Translations under genes and position numbers: made by a program | Notes under the pieces: model-generated | The model's database searches: none | Seen by the model: the letters and a program-made list of their open reading frames with translations, nothing else | What the model was told of the DNA's origin: nothing | In this document: one piece after another, positions 6,110-14,818 of the stretch | Numbering within the stretch: the stretch's first letter is position 1 | How the letters are laid out: each line of letters starts with the position of its first letter | Assembly: GCF_003015185.1 (NCBI RefSeq) | Contig: NZ_CP027860.1 | Location: 186,001 to 250,000 of the forward strand | DNA length: 64,000 nt | Direction of reading: 5' to 3' | Origin: Ahniella affigens | Lineage (GTDB): Bacteria; Pseudomonadota; Gammaproteobacteria; Xanthomonadales; Ahniellaceae

Positions 6110-8841
6110 CGGAAGGAGCTGCTGCCGCCACGCCGTTGCTGAATCCGGCGCAGTACGCCCGGGTCAAGGCGCTGTTTTACGAGCTTGCTGAACAGTCCGT
6201 TGATGCAAAGCACCAGGCCGTAGCGGCACTGCACGATGACCCCATTGTACAGGCCGAGCTTCGGCGCCTGCTCGCGCATGCGGGCACCACGCTCAGCGCC
6301 GCGCCGTTGCATGCGGCCGTTACGGATGTCGCGCGCGCACCAACCACTGGCAGCACGCTCGGGGCCTATACCTTGCAAGAGGTGATCGGTGCCGGCGGCA
6401 TGGGCAAAGTGTTTCGCGCTGAACGAAGCGATGGCCACTTTCAGCAGCAGGCGGCTGTCAAATTGCTGGGCGGCGTGCCGAGCGCCGCAGCACTGCGTAC
6501 ATTGGCCCGCGAGCGGCAGATTCTCGCGACGCTGACCCATCCAAACATCGCGCGTTTGTTGGATGGCGGCAGCACGCCGGGTGGCCAACCGTATCTCGTG
6601 ATGGAGTATGTCGATGGTTTGCCTCTACTAGACTATTGTCAACGCCACCACGTGAGCCAGCAGGAACGCTTGAATCTGCTGCGCGAAATCTGCGCGGCGG
6701 TGGGTTTCGCGCATCAGCGTTTGGTTGTGCATTGCGATCTGAAGCCAAGCAATATACTCGTGATGCCGAATGGCCGGCCGATGCTGCTGGACTTCGGAAT
6801 TTCGCGCCTGCTTGAAGACGCGGAGCTGCCGAACGCAGATTCGGAGCCACGCCTGTCAACGCCGCCGGGCACAACCCAGCTCAGCTACACACCGCGCTAC
6901 GCGAGCCCGGAGCAGAAGGCTGGCAAGCGCGTCAGCACGGCGACTGACGTCTACAGTTTGGGGTTGCTCCTGGCCGAAACGCTGGACGCACCTTGGCCAG
7001 AATCTGAGTCGCTGCCGGATTTGAGTCGCCTGCCCATCGAGCTCGCCGCCATCATCAAGAAAGCGACTGCTGAGCAGCCGGAGCAACGCTACGCCAGCAT
7101 CGAGCGACTGGCCGAGGATCTGCGGCGATACGCGTCTCATGAAGCGGTGCTAGCGTTGCCAGCACGCTTCTCCTACCTTGCACGCAAATGGCTATGGCGG
7201 CACTGGGTGCCCGTTTCGGTCGGTGCCCTATTCCTGATCGTGTTGAGCGGGTTCTCGTGGCAAATGCGAGCGGAGCGCGACTCGGCACAAGCCGCCGAGC
7301 GCGCGGCGCGGGCGGTCAAGGACTACATGGTGACGGTGTTTCAGGGGGCCGATCCGGAACAGGGAGGCCGGCGCGATCTACCTGTGTCGCAGTTTCTCGA
7401 TGCGGGCCTGCATGGCTTGCAAGCATCTCTGCAGGATCAGCCGGCGACTCGCGCCGAACTTGCCACCATTCTCGGTTCGGTCTATCAAAACATCGGGCAG
7501 CGCCAGCAGGCTTTGGATTTGTACGATGAAGCGATCACTGTGGCCAAGGCCGGAAACATGCCCGCCGCACTCGGCGAAGCGCTGCATCGCAAAGCGTATT
7601 CGCTGTATGACATGGAAGACTTCGCAGCCGCCGTGCCATTGGCGCGCGACGCGCTGACGCTGCGCGCCCAGTTCGCGCCGAACAGCAGCGCGCATTTGGC
7701 AAGCTTGCGACTTCTGGGCTCGATCCTCAGCTATCAACGTGAAACTGTCGAGGCTGAAGCATTTCTGCAGGAGGCGCTGCAACGTGCCAACTCGCGATTC
7801 GGTGCCGATACTCTGGAGGCCGCGATGGCGCATTTGGACTTGGCCCGGCACGATGCTGCGCAAGAAGACCGAGGGGTATCGGTCTTGAATCACGCAACCA
7901 TTGCCGGCAGCTTGTTCCGTCAACATCTTGGGCCAGATCACTTTCGCGTCGCGGACGCACTCGAAATGCATGTGATCGGACAATCGCAATCCGGCGAGCC
8001 TGCCCTGGCCATTCCCGATGCGGCGCTGCTTGTCGACTTGCGCCGCAAGCGGTTTGGCGAGTTGAGCTATCCGTACAGCTATGCGTTGCAAGTGCAAGGC
8101 GGCACGCTGCGTTGGGCTGGACACTATCGCGAGGCCATCGGGCCACTTGCGGCGAGTGTCGCGATCCATGACCAGTTGGACGGCCCAGGTTCGTTAGGCA
8201 GCAAAGTGCCGCTACATGGACTGGCCTTGGCGGAGGAGGCCGCTGGCTTGTCCGAACGCGCGATGGCAAGCTATCAGCGCCTGTTGCTGATTCAGCAGCA
8301 GGACCCCGCTAACGCCGGCGAATCAAACGCGGTATTGCAGTATGGGATCGCGCGCAACCAGCGTTTCACCAGTGCCAGGCTTGCTGCCGAGCAAGCGCTC
8401 AGCGCCCTGCTACAACAAGCGCACCATGATGCCGATTTCGATCCGGCGCTGCTGATCGATATTCGAATTGACCTCGCTGCGTTGGCGCGCGAGCGCCGCG
8501 CTTTTGCCGAAGCACAATCGCACTTGGATGCGATCGTCGATGCCGCTACGTCAACGCCCGGATACTTCGCCGAGCGCGGCCAGTTGGCGCTCGCCGAAGG
8601 CAAGCTGGAAGCAGCCAAAGCAGATTTCGATCGGGCCCTTGCTTTGGCGACTGCAAACGATGGAGCAGATGCCACCAGCACCCGGCTGCTACTGATCAAC
8701 CACGTGCAATGGCTGCAAGCGTCGGGCCGAGCGTCTGAGGCACGGATCCAGGCGACGGACTTGCGACAGGAGTTGCAGGCATTGCTTGCGCCTGATGGTC
8801 GCTGGATGGTCTTGCTCGAACAGTTGGCAAGCAAGTCCTGA
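6106..8841 (+). CDS. membrane Ser/Thr protein kinase with TPR sensor domain, pair 1
   Basis: A 911-aa protein. Residues 1-85 form a helical leader. The kinase domain spans about 87-350, with glycine loop GAGGMG (95-100), AVK lysine at 119, catalytic loop HCDLKPSN (209-216) and DFG at 229-231. One membrane helix lies at about 367-384, followed by about 520 residues of TPR-like helical repeats, predicted to be periplasmic. The usual HRD is HCD, so this is a non-RD kinase that may not need activation-loop phosphorylation. The start is taken as GTG at 6106, overlapping the sigma stop (GTGA); an in-frame upstream ATG lies inside the sigma gene. It probably phosphorylates or otherwise controls the adjacent sigma in response to an envelope signal. 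It has the same layout as two other kinases in this window. Confidence 0.9.
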   Translation: MTEGAAAATPLLNPAQYARVKALFYELAEQSVDAKHQAVAALHDDPIVQAELRRLLAHAGTTLSAAPLHAAVTDVARAPTTGSTLGAYTLQEVIGAGGMGKVFRAERSDGHFQQQAAVKLLGGVPSAAALRTLARERQILATLTHPNIARLLDGGSTPGGQPYLVMEYVDGLPLLDYCQRHHVSQQERLNLLREICAAVGFAHQRLVVHCDLKPSNILVMPNGRPMLLDFGISRLLEDAELPNADSEPRLSTPPGTTQLSYTPRYASPEQKAGKRVSTATDVYSLGLLLAETLDAPWPESESLPDLSRLPIELAAIIKKATAEQPEQRYASIERLAEDLRRYASHEAVLALPARFSYLARKWLWRHWVPVSVGALFLIVLSGFSWQMRAERDSAQAAERAARAVKDYMVTVFQGADPEQGGRRDLPVSQFLDAGLHGLQASLQDQPATRAELATILGSVYQNIGQRQQALDLYDEAITVAKAGNMPAALGEALHRKAYSLYDMEDFAAAVPLARDALTLRAQFAPNSSAHLASLRLLGSILSYQRETVEAEAFLQEALQRANSRFGADTLEAAMAHLDLARHDAAQEDRGVSVLNHATIAGSLFRQHLGPDHFRVADALEMHVIGQSQSGEPALAIPDAALLVDLRRKRFGELSYPYSYALQVQGGTLRWAGHYREAIGPLAASVAIHDQLDGPGSLGSKVPLHGLALAEEAAGLSERAMASYQRLLLIQQQDPANAGESNAVLQYGIARNQRFTSARLAAEQALSALLQQAHHDADFDPALLIDIRIDLAALARERRAFAEAQSHLDAIVDAATSTPGYFAERGQLALAEGKLEAAKADFDRALALATANDGADATSTRLLLINHVQWLQASGRASEARIQATDLRQELQALLAPDGRWMVLLEQLASKS

Positions 8842-8882
8842 TGCAATGAGGTCCTGATTGAGTCAGGCCAATTGACGCGCGC

Positions 8883-9452
8883 TCAGGCCGCTGTGTCCCG
8901 CACCGCTGGCAGCGGCTGCAAGCACCCGCCATAGCGAAGCAGCAAGCCGAATCCAGGCAGGCTGAACCGCACCGAAAACTCGTATTCGTCGTTGACGATG
9001 CGCTTGCCGGCTTCGGAAGTCGGGAATAGTGCCAAGGGCAGGCGAATGCCATGGTAGGCGACTCGGCGCGGTACCCAACGCCAGCCGCCCCCTTCGATAT
9101 CCACGCCAAGACAAAGGCGAAGTGGGCCCGTTTGCTCCAGCCAATGGCCCTCCGGAAAGTGACCATGTGGTTCAAAGACCGAGTGCATTGGGGGCAACCC
9201 TTCGAACCGTCGCGACCAGTGCAAGGCGCCCTCCTGATGCGAAATGATGACGCGCAGCGGCACCGGGCCCGCGGTGGTGGGCAGACCAAGTTTGCGCGCC
9301 AAGCGTCGGCCGATCAGACCCGCGAGTCCGGAACCAAATTCCAGATCGACCTGTCCCTGCAATTGGCCGCCGTGACGGTGCAAATCTTGCAGCAAAGGAT
9401 GCAAGGACGTGAAATGCGGTCCGAACCAATCGACCACGGCGTTGGTGCTCAT
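8883..9452 (-). CDS. DUF4166 domain protein
   Basis: A 189-aa protein that fits the DUF4166 family. Features are WFGPHFTSLHPLLQDLHRHG at the N terminus, GLAGLIGRRLARKLGLP, a central segment HWSRRFEGLPPMHSVFEPHG and a C-terminal beta-rich part with GVDIEGGGWRWVPRR. The domain often occurs alone or fused to saccharopine-dehydrogenase-like or epimerase proteins; its function is unknown. There is no signal peptide or membrane segment. It converges on kinase gene 1 (41 bp gap) and is followed upstream by a VOC-family gene on the same strand, with about 30 bp between them. Confidence 0.72.
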   Translation of the reverse strand: MSTNAVVDWFGPHFTSLHPLLQDLHRHGGQLQGQVDLEFGSGLAGLIGRRLARKLGLPTTAGPVPLRVIISHQEGALHWSRRFEGLPPMHSVFEPHGHFPEGHWLEQTGPLRLCLGVDIEGGGWRWVPRRVAYHGIRLPLALFPTSEAGKRIVNDEYEFSVRFSLPGFGLLLRYGGCLQPLPAVRDTAA

Positions 9453-9482
9453 TTGATTGCCACTCGATTGGCGCCGACGCGG

Positions 9483-9854
9483 TCAAACATGCTGATCGAT
9501 CAGAATCGGATTGCCGTCCGGGTCGGTCAGCGTGATAAAAGCCGGGCCGCTGCTGTTGGGATCGGCCTCTTGCTCCACAGCGATGCCTGCCGCTTTCAGA
9601 TGGGCCTGGATTTCGCGCACGTCGGCAAACTCGGGCAGTAATGTCGCGTCACTATCCCAGCCTGGGTTGAACGTCAGCGCGTTCTTCTCGAACATGCCTT
9701 GGAACAACCCGATAAGTGTCGTGCCTTGCTTCATGATGAGCCAGCGTTGTTCTTGCTTTCCCCCGAACACAGTGAATCCGAGAGTTTCGTAGAACGCTCG
9801 AGACGCCGCGATATCCTTTACTGCCAGACTGATCGAAAATGCGCCAAGTTTCAT
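9483..9854 (-). CDS. VOC-superfamily (glyoxalase-like) protein
   Basis: A 123-aa single-unit VOC-fold protein. The two beta-alpha-beta-beta-beta modules are recognisable: [20 protein letters not shown] at the N terminus and [20 protein letters not shown] at the C terminus. These ends carry the usual places for metal ligands, though only some are obvious. ATG at 9854 is chosen because the family starts at this point; the frame is open eleven codons further. Members include dioxygenases, resistance proteins and many uncharacterised enzymes, so no substrate can be given. It probably forms a two-gene unit with the DUF4166 gene downstream. Confidence 0.83.
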   Translation of the reverse strand: MKLGAFSISLAVKDIAASRAFYETLGFTVFGGKQEQRWLIMKQGTTLIGLFQGMFEKNALTFNPGWDSDATLLPEFADVREIQAHLKAAGIAVEQEADPNSSGPAFITLTDPDGNPILIDQHV

Positions 9855-9987
9855 GAGCGTCTCCGCGTGCAGGTGGGGGCGAGGCAAAGTGTAGGACGTT
9901 GCGCTGGGAAATGCGCCTTCGATGACGAGATCGGAAACCTATTGTCTTGGCAAACTCCTGCAATTCCGCTGCGATGACCATCTTGGT

Positions 9988-10204
9988 CGCAAGTAGCCCT
10001 CTCCCCAGCCCTCTCCCACTCGCGTGGGCGTCCAGCCGCTCCTTTGGTGCGCCTATTCGCGCCTCAAACTGTCGGTGACAATGCGCGATTTTCACGGCGG
10101 TACAGTGTGGCAAGTAGCCCTCTCCCCAGCCCTCTCCCACTCGCGTGGGAGAGGGAGCGCGCCTCCCCTGCGATCGCGGGGGCGGGCTGGGGGTTACATG
10201 CGAC
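9988..10204 (+). repeat. dispersed repeat family B: truncated plus full copy
   Basis: A full copy runs from GTCCAGCCGCTCCTTTGGTG (10030) to GGGTTACATGCG near 10204. A truncated copy (9988-10028, beginning CGCAAGTAGCCC) is joined directly to its left. The full unit has a 5' part with CAAACTGTCGGTGAC, a junction CAAGTAGCCCTCTCC, then a strong hairpin CCCTCTCCCAC/GTGGGAGAGGG (loop TCGC), and a GC-rich tail. The same unit is found inverted at 14425-14588 and direct at 41134-41314. It fills most of the 443-bp gap between the VOC gene and the fusion-enzyme gene; the rest shows nothing else I can name. Confidence 0.8.
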
Positions 10205-10297
10205 AGGTTGGCGTCATCACCAGCGCAGCTGGCAACACCCTCAAAAGCGTGATGCATGAACAAATGCATGATGAGGGCGCGTAGGAAAGCGCGGGCC

Positions 10298-13200
10298 TCA
10301 GTGCGGCGCAGTCAATGCCCGATCCAGTGCATCGATCATCACGTCCGCTTCCAATCGGCCAAACGCCAATGGTGGTTTGATCTTGAGCACATTGTCGAAC
10401 GGCCCGTCGGTCGACAGGAGCACGCCATGCTCGCGCATATGATTGACGACGCGAGTCGCCGCTTCGGTCGCAGGCGTCAAGGTCTCGCGGTCTTGCACGA
10501 GTTCAACGCCAACGAATAAGCCTTGGCCGCGAACATCGCCTATCAGTGCGTGACGATCTGCCAGCGCCAGCAGCCCGCGCTTCAAGTATTCGCCCGTAGT
10601 CAGCGCGTGGTGCTGCAGGCCTTCCTGTTCAATGACATCGAGTACGGCCATGCCAACCGCGCAAGACACCGGATTGCCGCCGAACGACGAGAAGAATTCC
10701 ATGCCATTCGCAAACGCGCGCGCGATCTCGGCGGTCGTGATCACTGCGGCCATCGGGTGGCCGTTGCCGATGGGTTTGCCGAGCGTCACGATGTCTGGAA
10801 TCACGCCTTGTGGGCCATGTGCCCAGAACTGCTCGCCGATGCGGCCAAAGCCAGTCTGGACTTCATCGACAATGACGAGGCCCCCCGCCTTGCGAACCAA
10901 CGCTGCGGACGTGCTGAGATACGCATCGGGGAAGAATACCTGGCCACCACAGCCTGAGATCGCCTCGGCGATGAAGGCGGCCGGACCTTGACCCGTCGTC
11001 GCGCGAATCACGGCGATCTGTTCCGCAACAGACTGCGCATAGGCCACGCCGGTTGCGGCGCTGGTGCCTTTGAATGAACCGCGATACGGATCAGGTAACG
11101 TCGCGATCTGTACATGCGCCGGCTTGCCGCGGCCACCTTTGCGATTGAACTTGTACGGGCTGACGTCGATCGCGGCATTGGTATTGCCGTGATACGCCCA
11201 ATCCAACGTGATGGTGTGTTGCCGACCCGTCACCGTGCGCGCGATGCGGAGCGCGAGCTCATTGGCTTCTGATCCAGAGCAAACCAGAAACGCCACGCGT
11301 AACGGTTCTGGGAACGTGCGCGTCAGCCGCTCGGTGTAGTCGAGAATCGTCTCGTGCAAATAGCGGGTGTTCGTGTTCAGCTGTGCCGCCTGCTTCGCCA
11401 GCGCCGCAACCACATGCGGATGCGAGTGCCCGACATGGCAGATGTTATTGACGCCGTCGATGTAAGCGCGGCCCGTGTGATCATAGAGATAGGCGCCCTG
11501 GCCCCGAACAATCTTCAGTTTGTGCGCGTAACTGATCGACAGCGAAGGCGACAGCACTTGTGCGCGGCGTTGCAAGAGCAAAGCGGGTGGATTCGGATCC
11601 ACAGCGAAGCGTTCCGGCGCGAGCCTCAAGATCAGGTTCGGATCCGGCGACAGCTGTTGCCACAATGGCCACAGCGAGGGTTGGCCGGCGCCCGGAAAAT
11701 CATTGGTGTAAGACAATCGATCGGTGATGATCTGGAAATGCAGATGCGGCGCCCACCCGCCGTTGATGGTGTGATCGCCCAGGTGTGCGATGACGTCGCC
11801 TGCTGCGATCGCCATACCGACTTGCAGGCGTTCCAGCACGCTGGCGGCGAGATGGCCATACAGGGTCCAGAACGTCGGGCCGTTCGGGCCCGCTTGATGT
11901 TCCAGAATCAGCGTTGGGCCATAGTCATTCGGCAGTTGATGGTTGGCAAGGCTGGCGACGCGACCCGGCAGCGGCGCATGGACGGGCGTGCCCGCTGGCG
12001 CAAACAAATCGATCCCCAAATGCTGCGTGCGCCGCTCGGGTGATGCGGCATTCGCGAACTGCTCGCCCGCATAGACACCGCCACCACGCTGTTCGCCATA
12101 GAGGCCGACACCAAACTGGGCTTGAACCGCCGACAGGCGATTCGCGAGCCAGACACTGTGCGCGGCGGGATCGTGCAGCAGGTCACCGCCTTCGGCCGTT
12201 GGTGCCAGTGACACCAACAAACTCTGACTTCGATGCAAGTCAAATCCAAGCACCGGCACCGGGTGACACGCTGCCGATTGCAGCCATTGCAGAATGGTGC
12301 AGTGACTGCCGACGGCATCAAGCCCCGCCGCATGACGTGCGAAGGCAGACAGAAACTCGGGATCGGTCTGATCGAGTTTTGCAAGCAGCGCGAACGCAGA
12401 TCGCTGCGAAATCAACAGGTAGGGGTTGTCCGGAAAGTCCTTCGCGCGATGGGACGAAATACAAACACTCATCGCCAGCCGTGCGGCCACCAGATCAAAC
12501 AGCACGCTGGCCTCGGCTGCCTGCAGCGGAAACTCGGCCGTGTAGGCGCGGATCAGCACACCGGCATCGGCCAAGACATCCGCCGAATCGAGCAAGGCAT
12601 AAGCGAGCGTGACCGCCAGTTCGTTGATCTGCCGACCTTGGCACATGTCGCCAAAATCGATCAGGCCGGTGACTGCGGGTGGCTCGGTCGTGCTGACAAT
12701 CAGGTTGTTGTCATTGGCATCCTGATGCAGCACAGCGAGTCGGAGGTGCTTCAGCCGCGGCACGACGCGGGTGTCGTAGCGATTGAACACGCGGCCGACC
12801 AAATCGCGCTCCGACCCCGCGACGTCGGGCAGCCAGGACTTTATTTGCGGGAAGCGGTCGAGATTCCACAGAAAATCAGGCCGATGCGCCGAGGCGTCGG
12901 AAAAGCCTTGTAGCGCGCAACTCAAACGGCCCATCAGGCGGCCGAGTGATGCGAGCAATGGGTGCGACTTCGGTGCGGCTGAGTACAAGTCGCCAGACAG
13001 GAAGCTGAGCAAACGCACGGCATGAGTTTGCCCAGCGTGTGTCCAATACACGAGGTCTTGCCCGTTTCGCGCCGGGATCAGTCTTTGGACGCCGAGCGCT
13101 GGGTCGATCTCAGCGAGGTGGGTTAGGCACGCGTTCTGAAGTTTTAGAAAGCGCACATCCTCGGCGGCGTTCGCGATCTTCAGCACCCAGGCGCCTCCGC

Positions 13201-13345
13201 CCGTCTCCACACGAAAATTCTGATCGCGCTCGCTGACCAAGGGCTTCAAGGCGCCGGACAAGCCATAGTCGGCTTGCAATTGCTGCAGGATCAATGCAAG
13301 CGGCAGGTCGGGTTTCGGGTGGTCGAATACGGAGGTTTGGGTCAT
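10298..13345 (-). CDS. trifunctional APH-like kinase / M23 peptidase-like / class III PLP enzyme
   Basis: A 1015-aa fusion. Residues 1 to about 340 are an aminoglycoside-phosphotransferase-like kinase ([12 protein letters not shown] catalytic loop, LIDFGD metal site). Residues about 400-570 are an M23-type lysostaphin fold with [11 protein letters not shown] and HLHFQ metal-ligand motifs. The rest is a class III aminotransferase-fold PLP enzyme with [10 protein letters not shown] and the PLP lysine in [11 protein letters not shown]. In animals the kinase and PLP parts correspond to hydroxylysine kinase and the AGXT2L ammoniophospholyases, and bacterial fusions of the two are known. The likely chemistry is phosphorylation of an amino alcohol followed by loss of phosphate and ammonia. 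There is no signal peptide, so the peptidase-like module is cytoplasmic and its role is unclear. ATG at 13345 is chosen over upstream starts that read through low-complexity sequence. Confidence 0.88.
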   Translation of the reverse strand: MTQTSVFDHPKPDLPLALILQQLQADYGLSGALKPLVSERDQNFRVETGGGAWVLKIANAAEDVRFLKLQNACLTHLAEIDPALGVQRLIPARNGQDLVYWTHAGQTHAVRLLSFLSGDLYSAAPKSHPLLASLGRLMGRLSCALQGFSDASAHRPDFLWNLDRFPQIKSWLPDVAGSERDLVGRVFNRYDTRVVPRLKHLRLAVLHQDANDNNLIVSTTEPPAVTGLIDFGDMCQGRQINELAVTLAYALLDSADVLADAGVLIRAYTAEFPLQAAEASVLFDLVAARLAMSVCISSHRAKDFPDNPYLLISQRSAFALLAKLDQTDPEFLSAFARHAAGLDAVGSHCTILQWLQSAACHPVPVLGFDLHRSQSLLVSLAPTAEGGDLLHDPAAHSVWLANRLSAVQAQFGVGLYGEQRGGGVYAGEQFANAASPERRTQHLGIDLFAPAGTPVHAPLPGRVASLANHQLPNDYGPTLILEHQAGPNGPTFWTLYGHLAASVLERLQVGMAIAAGDVIAHLGDHTINGGWAPHLHFQIITDRLSYTNDFPGAGQPSLWPLWQQLSPDPNLILRLAPERFAVDPNPPALLLQRRAQVLSPSLSISYAHKLKIVRGQGAYLYDHTGRAYIDGVNNICHVGHSHPHVVAALAKQAAQLNTNTRYLHETILDYTERLTRTFPEPLRVAFLVCSGSEANELALRIARTVTGRQHTITLDWAYHGNTNAAIDVSPYKFNRKGGRGKPAHVQIATLPDPYRGSFKGTSAATGVAYAQSVAEQIAVIRATTGQGPAAFIAEAISGCGGQVFFPDAYLSTSAALVRKAGGLVIVDEVQTGFGRIGEQFWAHGPQGVIPDIVTLGKPIGNGHPMAAVITTAEIARAFANGMEFFSSFGGNPVSCAVGMAVLDVIEQEGLQHHALTTGEYLKRGLLALADRHALIGDVRGQGLFVGVELVQDRETLTPATEAATRVVNHMREHGVLLSTDGPFDNVLKIKPPLAFGRLEADVMIDALDRALTAPH

Positions 13346-13448
13346 CGTCGAGTTCGAATCGTGACGCCCACGTTTCGGGTCGGGCGCGGGGCAGGAGGCA
13401 ACGCGCAGCAGACCACGATCCGACGGCCGCCTGCAAGGCGGAACAATT

Positions 13449-13988
13449 TCAGGTTTGCGGCGGCTGCGGCAAGTTCGGCAGCGTCCGCCAATGCCGCAGA
13501 AATGCCGGTGGTTGCCCCTGAAGCAGGCGATAGACCCCATACAGCATTGACGCCACCAACGCGCCGGTTAGCAGTTGAATGACCCCACCGCCAGCACCCC
13601 AATCGTTGTCCGCCAGCACGGCCCCCTCTGGATTGCCACGCAGATAATGGACCTGAACGGTGCTGCCGATGGCATAAGGCTGGTTCATGGACGTGCCATG
13701 GTTGGTGATCTCGATCGAGCGACCGTCGACGTCGAAACGCACCACTGGATTCAGGACCGGCACATTGCGCGTGTCGACGTAATCGGTGGCGCCGCCGCTG
13801 CGCGCATGCAGCAACTTGCGCTCGGTCAAGGTTCGTTGCGACGCCTCATAGCGCAATACGGTTGCGGAGGCCTGCTGGTGCTGGAACGCAAACCAGAGCC
13901 CTTGAATGCCGCCGAGCAGGAGGGCGCACGCAAACAGGGCCATCACGCCCAAGCCGAGCCAACTGACTGCACTGATCCGGGATGCCAT
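13449..13988 (-). CDS. DUF3592 membrane protein
   Basis: A 179-aa membrane protein that fits DUF3592. It has an N-terminal membrane helix (residues 8-33, LGLGVMALFACALLLGGIQG), a small beta-rich loop domain with VLNPVVRFDVDGRSIEITNHGT-type strands and VQVHYLRGNPEGAVL, and a second helix at about 135-155 (VIQLLTGALVASMLYGVYRLL). The YLRGNPEGA stretch is the typical segment at the end of the loop domain. The function of the family is unknown. A GGAGGGG ribosome site precedes ATG at 13988. It lies upstream of the fusion-enzyme gene on the same strand with about 100 bp between them, so co-transcription is possible but not compelling. Confidence 0.8.
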   Translation of the reverse strand: MASRISAVSWLGLGVMALFACALLLGGIQGLWFAFQHQQASATVLRYEASQRTLTERKLLHARSGGATDYVDTRNVPVLNPVVRFDVDGRSIEITNHGTSMNQPYAIGSTVQVHYLRGNPEGAVLADNDWGAGGGVIQLLTGALVASMLYGVYRLLQGQPPAFLRHWRTLPNLPQPPQT

Positions 13989-14818
13989 GGAGCCCCTCCT
14001 TCCGCCATACCGCCCCGCGTGATCGGGAGTCTATCAGGCTGTCTCATCGGCGTCGGGTAGCGAGGATACAGTCCGCTGCCTTGGGCCAAACAATTGCAAG
14101 AGCAGGTCTGAGGAAGTCCTGCTTGCACGCTCAGACCATCCACCGTGCCGGGCGCAAACCCGTCGCTGTGTTGACATGAAACGTGCTCAGAGTCGCCCTT
14201 GAACCGCCGCCTGACGTTCTAATAACGGTTTGCAGGCCGAAAATCGCACGCAGCGCGTGGTGCGAGGGATCACAGGCGGTGTAAGAGCGTCGAAACCGTA
14301 CTTCGAGCCGCGTCGGCGCCCGCGTTCCAAGGACTTGGTGCGCGCAAAGACCTGAGAGGCCGCAGACACTCGGTAACCTGTTGCTCTTACGAATAAATAC
14401 ATTGCGGGTGGTGATGATTCTGACCGCAAGTAACCCCCTCCCCGGGTCCTCCTCCGCGCTCGCGGAGGAGGGAGCGCTCCCTCTCCCACGCGAGTGGGAG
14501 AGGGCTGGGGAGAGGGCTACTTGCGACACGGCACCGTCGTGAAAATGGTGAAAAGTCACCGACAGTTTGCGACGCAAAGAAGCGTACCCTCGTTGTGACC
14601 ACAACCCCTGAAATATTCGCGGCAGGCCGAGTCCGTTCTGGAACTTGTCAAACGACGACCACCGGAACGTCGTGATGGCAACGCTGTCAGCGCGGAGTGT
14701 GACGGGGTTCAAAATCACGGCATTTGCCCGAGACCTTTTGCGATCCAGGTCAAGTTTAAAGTTTGCCGACAGGGGCTAGCCTTCGGCGCCAACCATGACA
14801 GTCATCGGGAGACGGCGC
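13989..14818. other. 830-bp intergenic region with repeat copy
   Basis: This stretch separates the DUF3592 gene from a plus-strand gene for a secreted protein. Its main content is an inverted copy of repeat family B (14425-14588). The one long open frame here (14131-14718, minus) runs straight through the repeat, giving Ser/Pro/Arg-rich nonsense, so I do not call it. The remaining parts (13989-14424 and 14589-14794) show no RNA gene or known motif. Confidence 0.6.
14425..14588 (-). repeat. dispersed repeat family B, inverted copy
   Basis: Read on the minus strand this has the same order as the copies at 10030-10204 and 41134-41314: CAAACTGTCGGTGAC, TTTTCACGACGGTGCCGTG, CAAGTAGCCCTCTCCCCAGC, the CCCTCTCCCAC/GTGGGAGAGGG hairpin, GGAGCGCTCCCTCCTCCGCG, and a closing GGGTTACTTGCG. 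The CTCCTCCGCG/CGCGGAGGAG arms give a second hairpin. It lies entirely between genes. Confidence 0.8.

Noticed and set aside
14131-14718. 195-codon minus-strand open frame
   Set aside because: It reads through repeat family B, and the Ser/Pro/Arg-rich product is explained by the repeat.
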